Part shown: in pieces, positions 36,907-45,944 of the stretch | Position numbering within the stretch: the stretch's first letter is position 1 | Layout: each line of letters begins with the position of its first letter | From: UBA10646 sp003456175 | Lineage (GTDB): Bacteria > Bacteroidota > Bacteroidia > Chitinophagales > Chitinophagaceae | Assembly (NCBI GenBank): GCA_031976225.1 | Contig: DALYLQ010000006.1 | Coordinates: 10,979-74,978 of the forward strand | Direction: 5' to 3' | DNA: 64,000 nucleotides | Translations under genes and position numbers: made by a program | Notes under the pieces: generated by a model | The model's input: only the letters and a program-made list of their open reading frames with translations | Database searches by the model: none | What the model was told of the DNA's origin: nothing

Positions 36907-37116
36907 TTATGGAGCGAATAATGTTAGTAGCTGCTCTTTTGCGATCCAAAGCACAACATAAAAATAACTAAAACAAAGAAGTATTACGGCTGCCACCCAC
37001 ACTAAAAACCGAAGGATGCTTTCTTTAGGTTTAAGCTTTATATTAAGCCAACGACCTGCATACCAGCAAGGTAAGCTTAGCAAAACCAATGGTACCAAAA
37101 ACGAGATGATGTACAT
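36907..37116 (-). CDS. Small two-helix membrane protein
   Basis: 69 residues with two hydrophobic segments (IISFLVPLVLLSLPCWYAG and LRFLVWVAAVILLCFSYFY) joined by a basic loop. Family not recognised. Its ATG lies one base after the recN stop on the same strand, so the two are most likely one transcript; nothing in the sequence shows a functional link. Confidence 0.65.
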   Translation of the reverse strand: MYIISFLVPLVLLSLPCWYAGRWLNIKLKPKESILRFLVWVAAVILLCFSYFYVVLWIAKEQLLTLFAP

Positions 37117-37117
37117 A

Positions 37118-38770
37118 TTATACCAATGCTTTCATTTCTCGTGCACTTGCTAAAGCAGCTTCGCTTGGATTTTCGCCTCCAAGCATTTGAGCAATTGCTT
37201 TTATACTTTCATCTGTATTAAGCAGTTTGATATTAGTTGTAACAGCACCGTTGGCAGCAGCTTGTTTGTATACATACAAATGTTGTTGTGCTTTTGCGGC
37301 GATTTGCGGTTGATGGGTAATACAGATTACCTGACGCCCTTGCGCCAGCTGATACATGATAGTACCCACTTGCTTGGCTGCTTCACCGGAAATGCCGGTA
37401 TCGATTTCATCGAAAATGAGGGTTGGCAGGTTCATTTTTTGCGCAACTAAACTTTTAATGCAGAGCATTAGTCGACTCAGTTCGCCACCACTGGCAACTT
37501 TGGCAATTGGTTCGTAACGACCGCTTTTATTAGCATCGAATAAAAAAGTTACCGTATCACTGCCGTGTGGTTGTAAAGTGGTAGGCTGTATTTGCACTTG
37601 AATGTTAGCATTGGGCATACCTACTTGCTTTAGTAAATCATTTACCGCAAGGGACAAAGGCTGTGCTTGTGCCAAACGAGCTTTACTGATAGCTAGCGCT
37701 TGTGTAGTACATTGTTGTTCTAGTGCTTGTACCTGCTGCTGCTGTGTAAGTATTGCCTCGTCGATATCAAGTACTGCCTGTAGTTTTTTGTCGAGCTCGG
37801 CTTGCAATGCTAGCAATTCGTTGGTATGATTAAGGTTGTGCTTTTTAAGGAGTTTATATCCGATATTGATGCGTTCGTTTAGATGCTCAATGCGTGCTGC
37901 ATCGTACACAATATCATCGGCGAGAGAAGCCACTTCGCTGGCAATATCTTGTAGTTCAATGTACGCAGCTTGCAATCTTTCTGTGAGCACCGGCAATTGT
38001 GGGTGCTGTTGCTGTTGTAACTGCTGTAGTAATTGTTTTATTGTTGCATTAATGGGCTGCTCACCTTCGGTAAAAGTATATGCCACATTGGCTAAAGCCG
38101 CTTTAATACTTTCTGCATTGTTTAATACATCTAGCTCTGCCGTAGCATCTTCTAATTCGTTGGGTTGAAAATTAGCTTCGGCTAACTCATTGTATTGAAA
38201 CTGGTTAAAATCGAACTCTTTTTTGAACTGCTGTTGTTCTTGCTGCAATTGCGTTAGTGCTTGTTGTGCTTGCCGCCAAGCAGTATATTGATTTTTGTAC
38301 TGTTGCAACAACTTACCATTTACCGCAAGGGCATCTATTACCTCACGTTGAAAATCTTGCTCGCCTAATTCTAGCGTATCGAATTGTTGGTGTACATCTA
38401 CCAAAGCCGAAGCTATAAAACGAAGCTGCTGTAGGTTAACAGGAGTATCGTTAACAAAAGCCCTACTTTTACCGTTGGCGGCTATTTCGCGGCGTAACAC
38501 TACTTCGTTATCGTCTGCATCAACCTCAATGATAGCAAGTATTTCAGCCAAAGATGGCTGCATAGTAAAAATACCTTCGACCACACATTTCTGTGTACTA
38601 TCGAATAACATGTTGGTATCGGCACGGCTACCCAAAATAAGTTGTAGGGCACCCATAACAATACTTTTACCGGCACCTGTTTCGCCAGTTATGATTTGAA
38701 GACCTTGCGTAAATGAAATATCTAACGCAGCTATAATGGCGTAGTTACGTATATGCAACTTTTGAAGCAT
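37118..38770 (-). CDS. recN: DNA repair protein RecN
   Basis: SMC-like ATPase acting early in double-strand break repair. 550 residues, normal for RecN. N-terminal LHIRNYAIIAALDISFTQG with Walker A ITGETGAGKSIVMGALQL at about 26-43; long Gln-rich coiled coils in the middle; C-terminal signature KVASGGELSRLMLCIK, Walker B PTLIFDEIDTGISG and ICITHQPQIAA. Two 13-mer copies (37640 and 38328), both CGCAAGG variants, code for LAVN and lie at the coiled-coil regions where extra residues are easily tolerated. Confidence 0.97.
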   Translation of the reverse strand: MLQKLHIRNYAIIAALDISFTQGLQIITGETGAGKSIVMGALQLILGSRADTNMLFDSTQKCVVEGIFTMQPSLAEILAIIEVDADDNEVVLRREIAANGKSRAFVNDTPVNLQQLRFIASALVDVHQQFDTLELGEQDFQREVIDALAVNGKLLQQYKNQYTAWRQAQQALTQLQQEQQQFKKEFDFNQFQYNELAEANFQPNELEDATAELDVLNNAESIKAALANVAYTFTEGEQPINATIKQLLQQLQQQQHPQLPVLTERLQAAYIELQDIASEVASLADDIVYDAARIEHLNERINIGYKLLKKHNLNHTNELLALQAELDKKLQAVLDIDEAILTQQQQVQALEQQCTTQALAISKARLAQAQPLSLAVNDLLKQVGMPNANIQVQIQPTTLQPHGSDTVTFLFDANKSGRYEPIAKVASGGELSRLMLCIKSLVAQKMNLPTLIFDEIDTGISGEAAKQVGTIMYQLAQGRQVICITHQPQIAAKAQQHLYVYKQAAANGAVTTNIKLLNTDESIKAIAQMLGGENPSEAALASAREMKALV

Positions 38771-38806
38771 GGCGTAAAAATAACCTTAGGCGGCTTATGG
38801 CGAAAA

Positions 38807-40300
38807 TTAAAGTCCTTTACAGCGAGCAATCCCACTTTTAGCACGTTGGTCGAGGCTGTCTTTATACTCATGATCATTCATAGCGATACAACGTTCAAAA
38901 TATTGAATAGCAAGCTCTTTGTTGCCTTTAGCTTCGTACAGCATACCTAACTGAAGGGCAGCACGTGCGGCAAAATATTCTGTTCGATGCTCGCCTAATT
39001 GTATGGCTTTGAGGTAAAATTGAATGGCCTCTTCATCTTTACCAAGTTCATCGTAGATACGAGCAACACGATATACAAATTCTAATTGTTCTGCTTCCGA
39101 TTCAAAATCGTTAGCGGTTTTGCCATGTAATAAAGTAATAGCATCTTTATTATAACCGCCATCGTTCAATAAACGAGCCTTCAGCAGCAGTGGATGTGGC
39201 CACTTTCCGGTTTTAGCATCTTTATAGGCTTTTTTATCGGCATCGGTATCGGTACCACCTTTAGTTAACACCCATTGGCGTGCTGCATTAGCGGCTTGCA
39301 TATTACCTTGCAGGTAATAGCACCAACTTAGTTTTTGGGCAGCATCTTTCACATAAAACTTGCCTTTAAAGTGGCGTAAAAAACTATCGTAATGCTTGGC
39401 CGCTTCGGCGTATTCTAAATGATGCAGCCGTACGAAACCCATTTCAAAATCCCAAACAGGTGTACTTAAATATTCCGTTGATGGATTACGCTTGGTAATA
39501 ACCGTTCTAGCATAATCGGTGTTTTTGCTATTGATACCTAAGTTGCTGGCGAGATAGGCATATAAGTGATTATTCACAACATCGAGTTGGCGTTGCTGTA
39601 TGTAGCGAATTGTTTCTTGTTGTTTATTTTCTACATAGAACTGTAAATAACAATAGTAGAAATTAGCTTCTTCTTGATAAAACTTGCCCCATGCATCTTT
39701 GGTATCTACCAAGTTTCGCATAATGTTCATCCCTGTTTTCACTGAGCCTTTTAAACCGAACAAGCTCGCTAACCATTTATAGCCATCGGGAATAACGCCT
39801 GCCGCTACTTGCACGGGACCATAGATTAAATCGTTCGGAACGAAAGCAGGATATTTTTTCCGATTGTCTTTCACTAACATGAAAGCTTTTCGCAAATCCC
39901 ATCCGGCACTCCAACGCTCACTAAATTTAATGGCTACAACGGCCTTTTGCAAGTGTACCACACTGCGGGTATATAAGTACCAAGGTGTATTCGTTGGGCC
40001 ATCGGCCAATTTTTCTATGATGGCTTCAAACCTTGCTTTGCGCCAACTATACTCAGAAGGATTTTCATTAAAAAATAAGATGAAAAAATGTACGTAGCCT
40101 TCTAAATAATCTACGATTAAATTCTCTGAGTTTTGAGCTCTTGCTTCTGCAAGTAGCGTTTCTCCCTCTGCAATACGCAATTGCACCAGCTCTTTATAAG
40201 CCTTCTGACAGGTTGGGTTAAAATCAAATACAGGTGCTGCCCATAATGAGTTGGTATTTACCGTAAGGGTTAACAGCAGTAACATCCACCACTTTCGCAT
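38807..40300 (-). CDS. Exported TPR-type protein
   Basis: 497 residues. The signal peptide (MRKWWMLLLLTLTVNTNSLWA) contains LTVN encoded by an exact 13-mer copy (40256-40268). Mature part: helical, starting FDFNPTCQKAYKELVQLRI, with TPR-like repeats at the C-terminal end (RVARIYDELGKDEEAIQFYL, LQLGMLYEAKGNKELAIQYF). Exported to the periplasm or surface; role unknown. A TATTTTTG box on this strand ends 4 bases before the ATG. Confidence 0.82.
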   Translation of the reverse strand: MRKWWMLLLLTLTVNTNSLWAAPVFDFNPTCQKAYKELVQLRIAEGETLLAEARAQNSENLIVDYLEGYVHFFILFFNENPSEYSWRKARFEAIIEKLADGPTNTPWYLYTRSVVHLQKAVVAIKFSERWSAGWDLRKAFMLVKDNRKKYPAFVPNDLIYGPVQVAAGVIPDGYKWLASLFGLKGSVKTGMNIMRNLVDTKDAWGKFYQEEANFYYCYLQFYVENKQQETIRYIQQRQLDVVNNHLYAYLASNLGINSKNTDYARTVITKRNPSTEYLSTPVWDFEMGFVRLHHLEYAEAAKHYDSFLRHFKGKFYVKDAAQKLSWCYYLQGNMQAANAARQWVLTKGGTDTDADKKAYKDAKTGKWPHPLLLKARLLNDGGYNKDAITLLHGKTANDFESEAEQLEFVYRVARIYDELGKDEEAIQFYLKAIQLGEHRTEYFAARAALQLGMLYEAKGNKELAIQYFERCIAMNDHEYKDSLDQRAKSGIARCKGL

Positions 40301-40304
40301 ATTT

Positions 40305-40312
40305 CAAAAATA
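40305..40312 (-). promoter_or_regulatory. TATTTTTG -7 box 4 nt before the TPR gene ATG
   Basis: Perfect TAnnTTTG match on the - strand ending 4 bases before the start codon at 40300. Confidence 0.5.
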
Positions 40313-40350
40313 AAACTAACCAACGGCTTAGCGGACTTTAGTTTGTTAAA

Positions 40351-40391
40351 TAAAAAAGGTAGCCTTTTTTAAAGACTACCTTGCGGTAAAT
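40351..40391 (-). terminator. Terminator after the LVIVD lipoprotein gene, joined to a 13-mer copy
   Basis: 12-base arms (40356-40367 and 40371-40382) with one mismatch and a 3-base loop; read on the - strand it is followed by six Ts. A repeat copy (40379-40391) shares the upstream arm. Confidence 0.75.
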
Positions 40392-40408
40392 ATGATACGC
40401 TATTGAAA

Positions 40409-42322
40409 TTATAAGAATATGTCGCCAGCTGCAAAGTTGCGTGTTACTGTTTGGTTGTAAGTTTTACCATAACGATAAGGACGACCAATATAATCGGCAG
40501 GGAAGGTTACAGTAAGCTTTAAATTACTGCCTTCGTAGATATTCATTGTTTGCATGGCACCACTTGGGTTACTTAAACTGTTGAATTCAAAACGCTGGAA
40601 GGCATCGAGTGCAACGGCTGTAGCACTTACACCACTACTATTATTGGTAGTACTGTTTAAAAAAGTGAACACGTTGTTGTAATCGGGCGTAACATCTAAC
40701 TTGTTGTATGTATCTACATAACTAGTACCAATAATGGTAATATTGTTACCTCTAATATAACGGCCATAGATGGTGATACGACTATTGGTTCCTAAAAATG
40801 TGAGTCGACTATTAGACTCCATTACAAAATCGCCATATACCTTCAAGTGACCTTCCACCATTAAATGGCCACCACTCCTTACGGTAAATGGAGCACCCGT
40901 TCCGGCAGGATATTGACCTTGCGAAAAAGCACCATGTACTTCTAAGGTACCACCGTTGTTAACATTAACAGCATCTAACACGGTTACAGTACCGCAATGA
41001 TACAAACGACCATTTACCGTAAGGCTCTGTAAGCCTAGTGCCTGACCATGTACTAAATTTTCACTGGCGCCTACTACTAAATCGCTACTGCCAGCATAAT
41101 TAGGGAATGTGTTACAGTTAATACCATGAATAGTGCCACGTACCAAACGAATGATTTTAATACCACCACGGCCATTGGCAACATAAATGTAGTTACCCAC
41201 ACTTTTCACAAAATTGGCGCTACCATTTAAATCAATACGACCAATAACATTGAAGTTGTTCACCGGCGTCATATCGGCAACATAAATACCCGCAGCACCA
41301 TTCGCAGCAGCAAAATAGCCATTGTTATTAGTTACACCGTTGGTAACAATTTCATCGGGATTGATATTTGGCAGTGAGGTAGGCAATAAAATTTCATCGG
41401 TTTTGGTACCCGTAGCATCGAACAACTGCACACCACGCTTACCTGCACTTACAATCAAATAATCGTTATGAAAGGCGATAGTACGCTTCGCTTCTGCCCA
41501 ATCGGCTGGCAAGTCAACGGTACGAATAGCGTTCAAATTACTTTTATTAAAATAGCGCAACTTACTGTCGCCACTGTATAAGGCTACTGTTGAATTATTA
41601 ACGGCTACACTCCGCAAATCAGCAAAGCCATTACTCGATACAACGGTTTCACTTGTTAAATCAAAAGTTACGAACACACCATCGTTACCAGAGGTAATAT
41701 AAGCTCTGTTGCCATCAATGGTTAAGTCGGTAGCAACACGGCCTGGCATATTGAACGTACGCCCTGTACCAGCGAATTGCGTACCATTATTCGTAAGATC
41801 TAAATAACCAAAAATAGCCGGCGTTGTAAAGCCTGGATAATTCGGCATGTGGCATGCTCCTACGAAATACAAACGATTGTTATGGTAAGTTACAGAGCTA
41901 ATATCTCTATCAGGAAATAATACTTGCGAAACAACACTTGGGTTTAGGGCATTACTTACATCAACAATTTCAATACCACCCACGTAACCATCTAAACGCT
42001 GGTTGTAAGCTACATAAGCTACCGAACCATTGGCATCTACGTGGCTTGCTTGAATTTCTTGTCCGTTCACCGTTGGTGGAAAGAGTTCTGCAATCAACTC
42101 AATCGGATATTGATTGGCAACAGGCACTGGTTGCATACCTCTACCACCTGTTTTGTTCGCCGACTGATAACCAAGTACACCAATATTTTTAAAACTTAAA
42201 CGCTTATTGTGTGCTGCAGCATCGTTACTGAAACGAGCTGAATCAAGCATATCGCTGTCTGCTTTTTTACAAGATACCATAGCCATTACTGCGGCTGTGG
42301 CCATAAACAGCATTTTCTTCAT
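40409..42322 (-). CDS. LVIVD-repeat beta-propeller lipoprotein
   Basis: 637 residues from the ATG at 42322 (MKKMLFMATAAVMAMVSCKK), chosen for the lipobox VSC (Cys near residue 18). Residues about 60-410 carry LVIVD-type propeller blades (GGIEIVDVSNALNPSVVSQV, GIYVADMTPVNNFNVIGRIDL, GGIKIIRL). The C-terminal 200 residues are strand-rich and low in complexity (GGTLEVHGAFSQG, GGHLMVEGHLKVYGDFVMES), like a right-handed helix or adhesin stalk. Surface lipoprotein, function unknown. Two 13-mer copies (40877 giving FTVR, 41012 giving LTVN) lie in the stalk part. TACTTTTG at 42340-42347 on this strand is a possible promoter box. Confidence 0.8.
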   Translation of the reverse strand: MKKMLFMATAAVMAMVSCKKADSDMLDSARFSNDAAAHNKRLSFKNIGVLGYQSANKTGGRGMQPVPVANQYPIELIAELFPPTVNGQEIQASHVDANGSVAYVAYNQRLDGYVGGIEIVDVSNALNPSVVSQVLFPDRDISSVTYHNNRLYFVGACHMPNYPGFTTPAIFGYLDLTNNGTQFAGTGRTFNMPGRVATDLTIDGNRAYITSGNDGVFVTFDLTSETVVSSNGFADLRSVAVNNSTVALYSGDSKLRYFNKSNLNAIRTVDLPADWAEAKRTIAFHNDYLIVSAGKRGVQLFDATGTKTDEILLPTSLPNINPDEIVTNGVTNNNGYFAAANGAAGIYVADMTPVNNFNVIGRIDLNGSANFVKSVGNYIYVANGRGGIKIIRLVRGTIHGINCNTFPNYAGSSDLVVGASENLVHGQALGLQSLTVNGRLYHCGTVTVLDAVNVNNGGTLEVHGAFSQGQYPAGTGAPFTVRSGGHLMVEGHLKVYGDFVMESNSRLTFLGTNSRITIYGRYIRGNNITIIGTSYVDTYNKLDVTPDYNNVFTFLNSTTNNSSGVSATAVALDAFQRFEFNSLSNPSGAMQTMNIYEGSNLKLTVTFPADYIGRPYRYGKTYNQTVTRNFAAGDIFL

Positions 42323-42557
42323 AAAGTACGGTTGAACAACAAAAGTAACATAATGCACCAAAGCAGCACTATCAATTAACCGAAAAGGGCCGCTTTTTAA
42401 GTAAAACCTAACTTTAATTTATAAAAAATTCAAGATAACCATCAAGTGTTGCAACATCAAGTACAGATTGACTTTGGCGTGGTTACTTAAGTGTTACAAC
42501 ACAGAATTTTTTATCACCGTTACAACTCATCTAGATAGTGGTTGTTATCTTAACCTC

Positions 42558-45044
42558 ATGCAATCGGTAGGTAGTTCTATAATTCATCAGTGGTTGGCTG
42601 GCAAGCAATGGCAGCCATTCGCTTTTCAAAGTGAAGCTTGGGAAGCTATCGCTGCCGGAGAGAGCGGCATTGTGAATGCCCCTACCGGTTGTGGCAAAAC
42701 CTTTTCTGTTTTTCTAGGTGCAGTAATTCAATACATCAATGAGCATCCACAGCGGTATCAACATCAAAAAAATAACGGATTGCAACTTTTGTGGATTACT
42801 CCGTTGCGAGCACTAGCTAAAGATATTGCCCGTGCTATGGAAGAGGCATTAGCGGCGCTATCTATTCCTTGGAAAGTTGCCATCAGAAATGGCGATACCG
42901 ATGTACAAGAACGGCAACGCCAAAAAAGAAATATGCCTGAGGTGCTGGTAATTACACCGGAAAGCCTCCATCTTCTGTTGGCACAAAAAGACTGTAGTAC
43001 TACGTTCAAGCAGCTTCGCATTGTAGCCGTAGATGAATGGCATGAGCTTATTGGTGGTAAGCGTGGCGTTTTGGTAGAACTCGCCATCAGCAGGCTAGTA
43101 AGCTTTGCACGGCAACATTTACCGCAAGGTACACACCTGCAAGTATGGGGCATTTCGGCAACTATTGGCAACTTACAAACAGCAGGCGATGTATTAATGG
43201 CTCCCTTACAACCTTACGGTAAATGTAATTGGCGCTTGATAAAAGCCAATATAGATAAGCAAATCGCCGTTATTCCGGTAATACCCGATGAAATTGAAAC
43301 ATACCCTTGGGCCGGACATTTAGGGATACAATTGGCACACAAAGTTGTACCCATTATTGAAGCAAGTAGTACTACGTTACTGTTCATTAATACCAGAGGC
43401 ATGAGTGAAAACTGGTACCAAACCTTGCTTACGGTAGCACCGCATTTGGCTGGAGCAATTGCGCTGCACCATGGTAGTATTGAACAAGAGCTACGCCTAT
43501 GGGTAGAAGAGGCCTTGCACACACAAAAACTAAAAGCAGTAGTATGTACCGCCAGCCTCGATTTAGGTGTAGATTTTCGACCAGTTGATACCGTTATTCA
43601 AGTAGGTAGCCCTAAAGGCGTTGCTAGGTTTTTACAACGTGCCGGCCGTAGTGGTCACCGTCCGGGAGAAGTAAGTAAAATCTATTTCTTGCCAACGCAC
43701 TCGCTGGAGCTGATGGAAGTAGCTGCTATTAAAAATGCCATTGAAGAAAAGGTAATTGAACACCGCGAACCCATGGTATTATGTTTTGATGTATTAGCGC
43801 AGTATTTATGCACACTAGCCGTTGGCGAAGGCTTTTATCCAACAGAAACTTTTGAAGAAATTCGCTGCACCTACTGCTTTGAAAGCATTACCCTCGAAGA
43901 ATGGAACGAGGTATTAGCTTACATAACCACAGGTGGCCCAGCCTTACAAGCATACGACGAGTATCAAAAAGTTGTGATACAAGCAAATGGTTGTTATGCA
44001 ATTAAAAGTAGGGGTATTGCCATGCGCCACCGATTACACATTGGCACCATTGTAAGCGATGCCATGCTGAAGGTAAAAACACTACAAGGCAAATTCTTAG
44101 GAGTAATAGAAGAATGGTTTATTAGTAAGTTAGAACCTGGCGATAGCTTCACCTTAGCTGGCCGTAATTTGGAATTGATTCAAATAAAAGAAATGACGGT
44201 GATGGTAAGGCCATCGAAAGCCAAGAAAAGTATCATACCCAGTTGGATGGGTGGGCGCATGTCGCTTAGTGCCAATTTAGGCAGGCACCTTAGGCAAGCA
44301 CTTGATAAAGCCACTGCTACCACTACAACGCAAGCAATTGAATTAGCTGTATTACAACCACTTTTTGATCTGCAACAATCGTTAAGCCATGTTCCCAAAA
44401 GCAATGAATTACTGATTGAATTGATTGACACTAAAGATGGTTATCACCTGTTTTGTTACACCTTCGAAGGCCGCATGGTACACGAAGCAATGGCTAGTAT
44501 TTTGGCATATCGCCTAAGCAAAATTCAGCCTATTACTTTCAGCTTTGCCATGAACGATTATGGCTTTGAACTACTAAGCGACCAACCCATTCCTATTACT
44601 GAAGCAAATGCATATCAACTTTTTTCGTTAGATAACTTAAGTGCCGATATTCAACGTAGTGTGAATAGTACTGAAATGGCAAAACGTAAGTTTAGAGACA
44701 TTGCAGTAATTAGTGGACTTGTATTTCAAGGTTACCCGGGCGAACACAAAAAAGCGAAACATCTACAAAGCAGTGCTAGCCTGCTGTTTAAAGTATTTCA
44801 AGAGTTTAATAGCAACAGTATGTTGCTACGCCAAGCCTATCAAGAAATTTATGATCAACAGTTAGAAGAAGCCCGCTTACGCGATATGCTGCAACGTATT
44901 GCCAACAGTACCATTGTTATTACACGCCCCACCCAATTCACCCCATTTAGCTTTCCTATAAAAGTAGATTCTATCAGAGAAAGTATTAGTAGTGAAAAAC
45001 TCGAAGATCGTGTTGCTAGAATGACGCGACATTTAAAACGATAA
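42558..45044 (+). CDS. Ligase-associated DExH-box DNA helicase, Lhr-like
   Basis: 828 residues from the ATG at 42558 (MQSVGSSIIHQWLAGKQWQPF); the frame is open for 30 codons upstream but these read as intergenic sequence. Superfamily 2 helicase: Q-motif-like FQSEAWEAI, Walker A NAPTGCGKTFSV near residue 43, DEWHEL (DExH) near 158, SATIG, and the second RecA domain with VCTASLDLGVDFRPVD and RAGRSGHRPGE. Family members are often found beside an ATP-dependent DNA ligase and a metallo-beta-lactamase-type exonuclease; none is here. Two 13-mer copies (43117 coding for HLPQG, 43212 coding for PYGK). Confidence 0.9.
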   Translation: MQSVGSSIIHQWLAGKQWQPFAFQSEAWEAIAAGESGIVNAPTGCGKTFSVFLGAVIQYINEHPQRYQHQKNNGLQLLWITPLRALAKDIARAMEEALAALSIPWKVAIRNGDTDVQERQRQKRNMPEVLVITPESLHLLLAQKDCSTTFKQLRIVAVDEWHELIGGKRGVLVELAISRLVSFARQHLPQGTHLQVWGISATIGNLQTAGDVLMAPLQPYGKCNWRLIKANIDKQIAVIPVIPDEIETYPWAGHLGIQLAHKVVPIIEASSTTLLFINTRGMSENWYQTLLTVAPHLAGAIALHHGSIEQELRLWVEEALHTQKLKAVVCTASLDLGVDFRPVDTVIQVGSPKGVARFLQRAGRSGHRPGEVSKIYFLPTHSLELMEVAAIKNAIEEKVIEHREPMVLCFDVLAQYLCTLAVGEGFYPTETFEEIRCTYCFESITLEEWNEVLAYITTGGPALQAYDEYQKVVIQANGCYAIKSRGIAMRHRLHIGTIVSDAMLKVKTLQGKFLGVIEEWFISKLEPGDSFTLAGRNLELIQIKEMTVMVRPSKAKKSIIPSWMGGRMSLSANLGRHLRQALDKATATTTTQAIELAVLQPLFDLQQSLSHVPKSNELLIELIDTKDGYHLFCYTFEGRMVHEAMASILAYRLSKIQPITFSFAMNDYGFELLSDQPIPITEANAYQLFSLDNLSADIQRSVNSTEMAKRKFRDIAVISGLVFQGYPGEHKKAKHLQSSASLLFKVFQEFNSNSMLLRQAYQEIYDQQLEEARLRDMLQRIANSTIVITRPTQFTPFSFPIKVDSIRESISSEKLEDRVARMTRHLKR

Positions 45045-45049
45045 GTTCA

Positions 45050-45096
45050 CCTTACGGTAAATATTATACCAAATAGCACTATCATTTACCGCAAGG
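45050..45096. repeat. Inverted pair of the 13-mer after the helicase gene
   Basis: Facing copies at 45050-45062 (exact) and 45084-45096 (CGCAAGG variant), separated by 21 bases, starting 5 bases after the helicase stop codon. Confidence 0.85.
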
Positions 45097-45103
45097 TATG
45101 GCA

Positions 45104-45130
45104 TAAAAAAGGAGCCCTTACGGGCTCCCT
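45104..45130. terminator. Bidirectional terminator between helicase and zinc-ribbon gene
   Basis: A run of As then a 7-bp stem GGAGCCC / GGGCTCC with a TTAC loop (45111-45128), ending in CTT. Lies between convergent genes. Confidence 0.7.
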
Positions 45131-45158
45131 TGCATAGAATAGTTACTTATCGTAAGTA

Positions 45159-45911
45159 TTAGATTTCTACAGTATTGTTCAAATCTTCGTCTACTAAAAT
45201 TCTACCACAGTTTTCGCATACCAACACTTTTTTGCGTTGTTTAATTTCGCTTTGGCGCTGCGGAGGAATACTGTTGTAACAACCACCACAAGCATCACGC
45301 TCTATAGGAACTACAGCCAAACCATTACGGTAGCTGCTGCGAATACGATCGTAGCTGTACAACAAACGTTCTTCAATAGCACCCCTTGCCGCTTCAATAT
45401 TTTTGCGATATTCTGTTTCTTCTTTATCAGTTTCGGCAATAATTTTTTCTAATTCGCCTTTTTTGTGGTTTAAAACACCCTCTTTAGTAGCAATTGTTTT
45501 CTTAGCATTATCGAGGTTACGCACTTTTTCTGCCATTTCTTCGTTGGCATCGCGAATGTGCTTTTCTGCCAATTTAGCCTCGAGTTGTTGCATTTCAATT
45601 TCTTTATTGATAGCTTCAAACTCACGACTATTTTTAACGGCCTCGCTTTGTTTTTCGTATTTTTTAATCAGTTCTTCAGCTTCTACAATCGCGGCTTTAC
45701 GTCCTTCAATGTATTCAGCGATACCATTAATTTCTTCCTCAATACGCGTTTTGCGGCTGTTCAAACCTTGAATTTCATCTTCTAAGTCACTTACTTCCAT
45801 AGGAAGTTCGCCCTTTAGAATTTGAATTTGATCAAGTTTGCTATCAATCTTCTGCAACTTGATGAGGGCCAACAATTTTTCTTCAACAGAAAAGTCCTTA
45901 ACGGTAGCCAT
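45159..45911 (-). CDS. C4-type zinc ribbon coiled-coil protein
   Basis: 250 residues: a long Glu/Lys-rich coiled coil (about 20-190), then a C-terminal zinc ribbon with CGGC and CENC pairs (ACGGCYNSIPPQRQSEI, VLVCENCGRILVDED). This is the conserved bacterial family typified by Helicobacter HP0958 (zf-RING_7), which binds RNA or protein partners. In Bacteroidota it is commonly found directly upstream of, and sharing a direction with, a Nif3-like gene, as here (34 bases). Precise role unknown. Confidence 0.9.
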   Translation of the reverse strand: MATVKDFSVEEKLLALIKLQKIDSKLDQIQILKGELPMEVSDLEDEIQGLNSRKTRIEEEINGIAEYIEGRKAAIVEAEELIKKYEKQSEAVKNSREFEAINKEIEMQQLEAKLAEKHIRDANEEMAEKVRNLDNAKKTIATKEGVLNHKKGELEKIIAETDKEETEYRKNIEAARGAIEERLLYSYDRIRSSYRNGLAVVPIERDACGGCYNSIPPQRQSEIKQRKKVLVCENCGRILVDEDLNNTVEI

Positions 45912-45944
45912 ATGATTATATCTGATTATAGAGTTACAACAAAT

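Noticed and set aside
45104..45130. CCCTTACGGG in the terminator loop as another repeat copy
   Set aside because: Only eight bases match; it is part of a GC stem.
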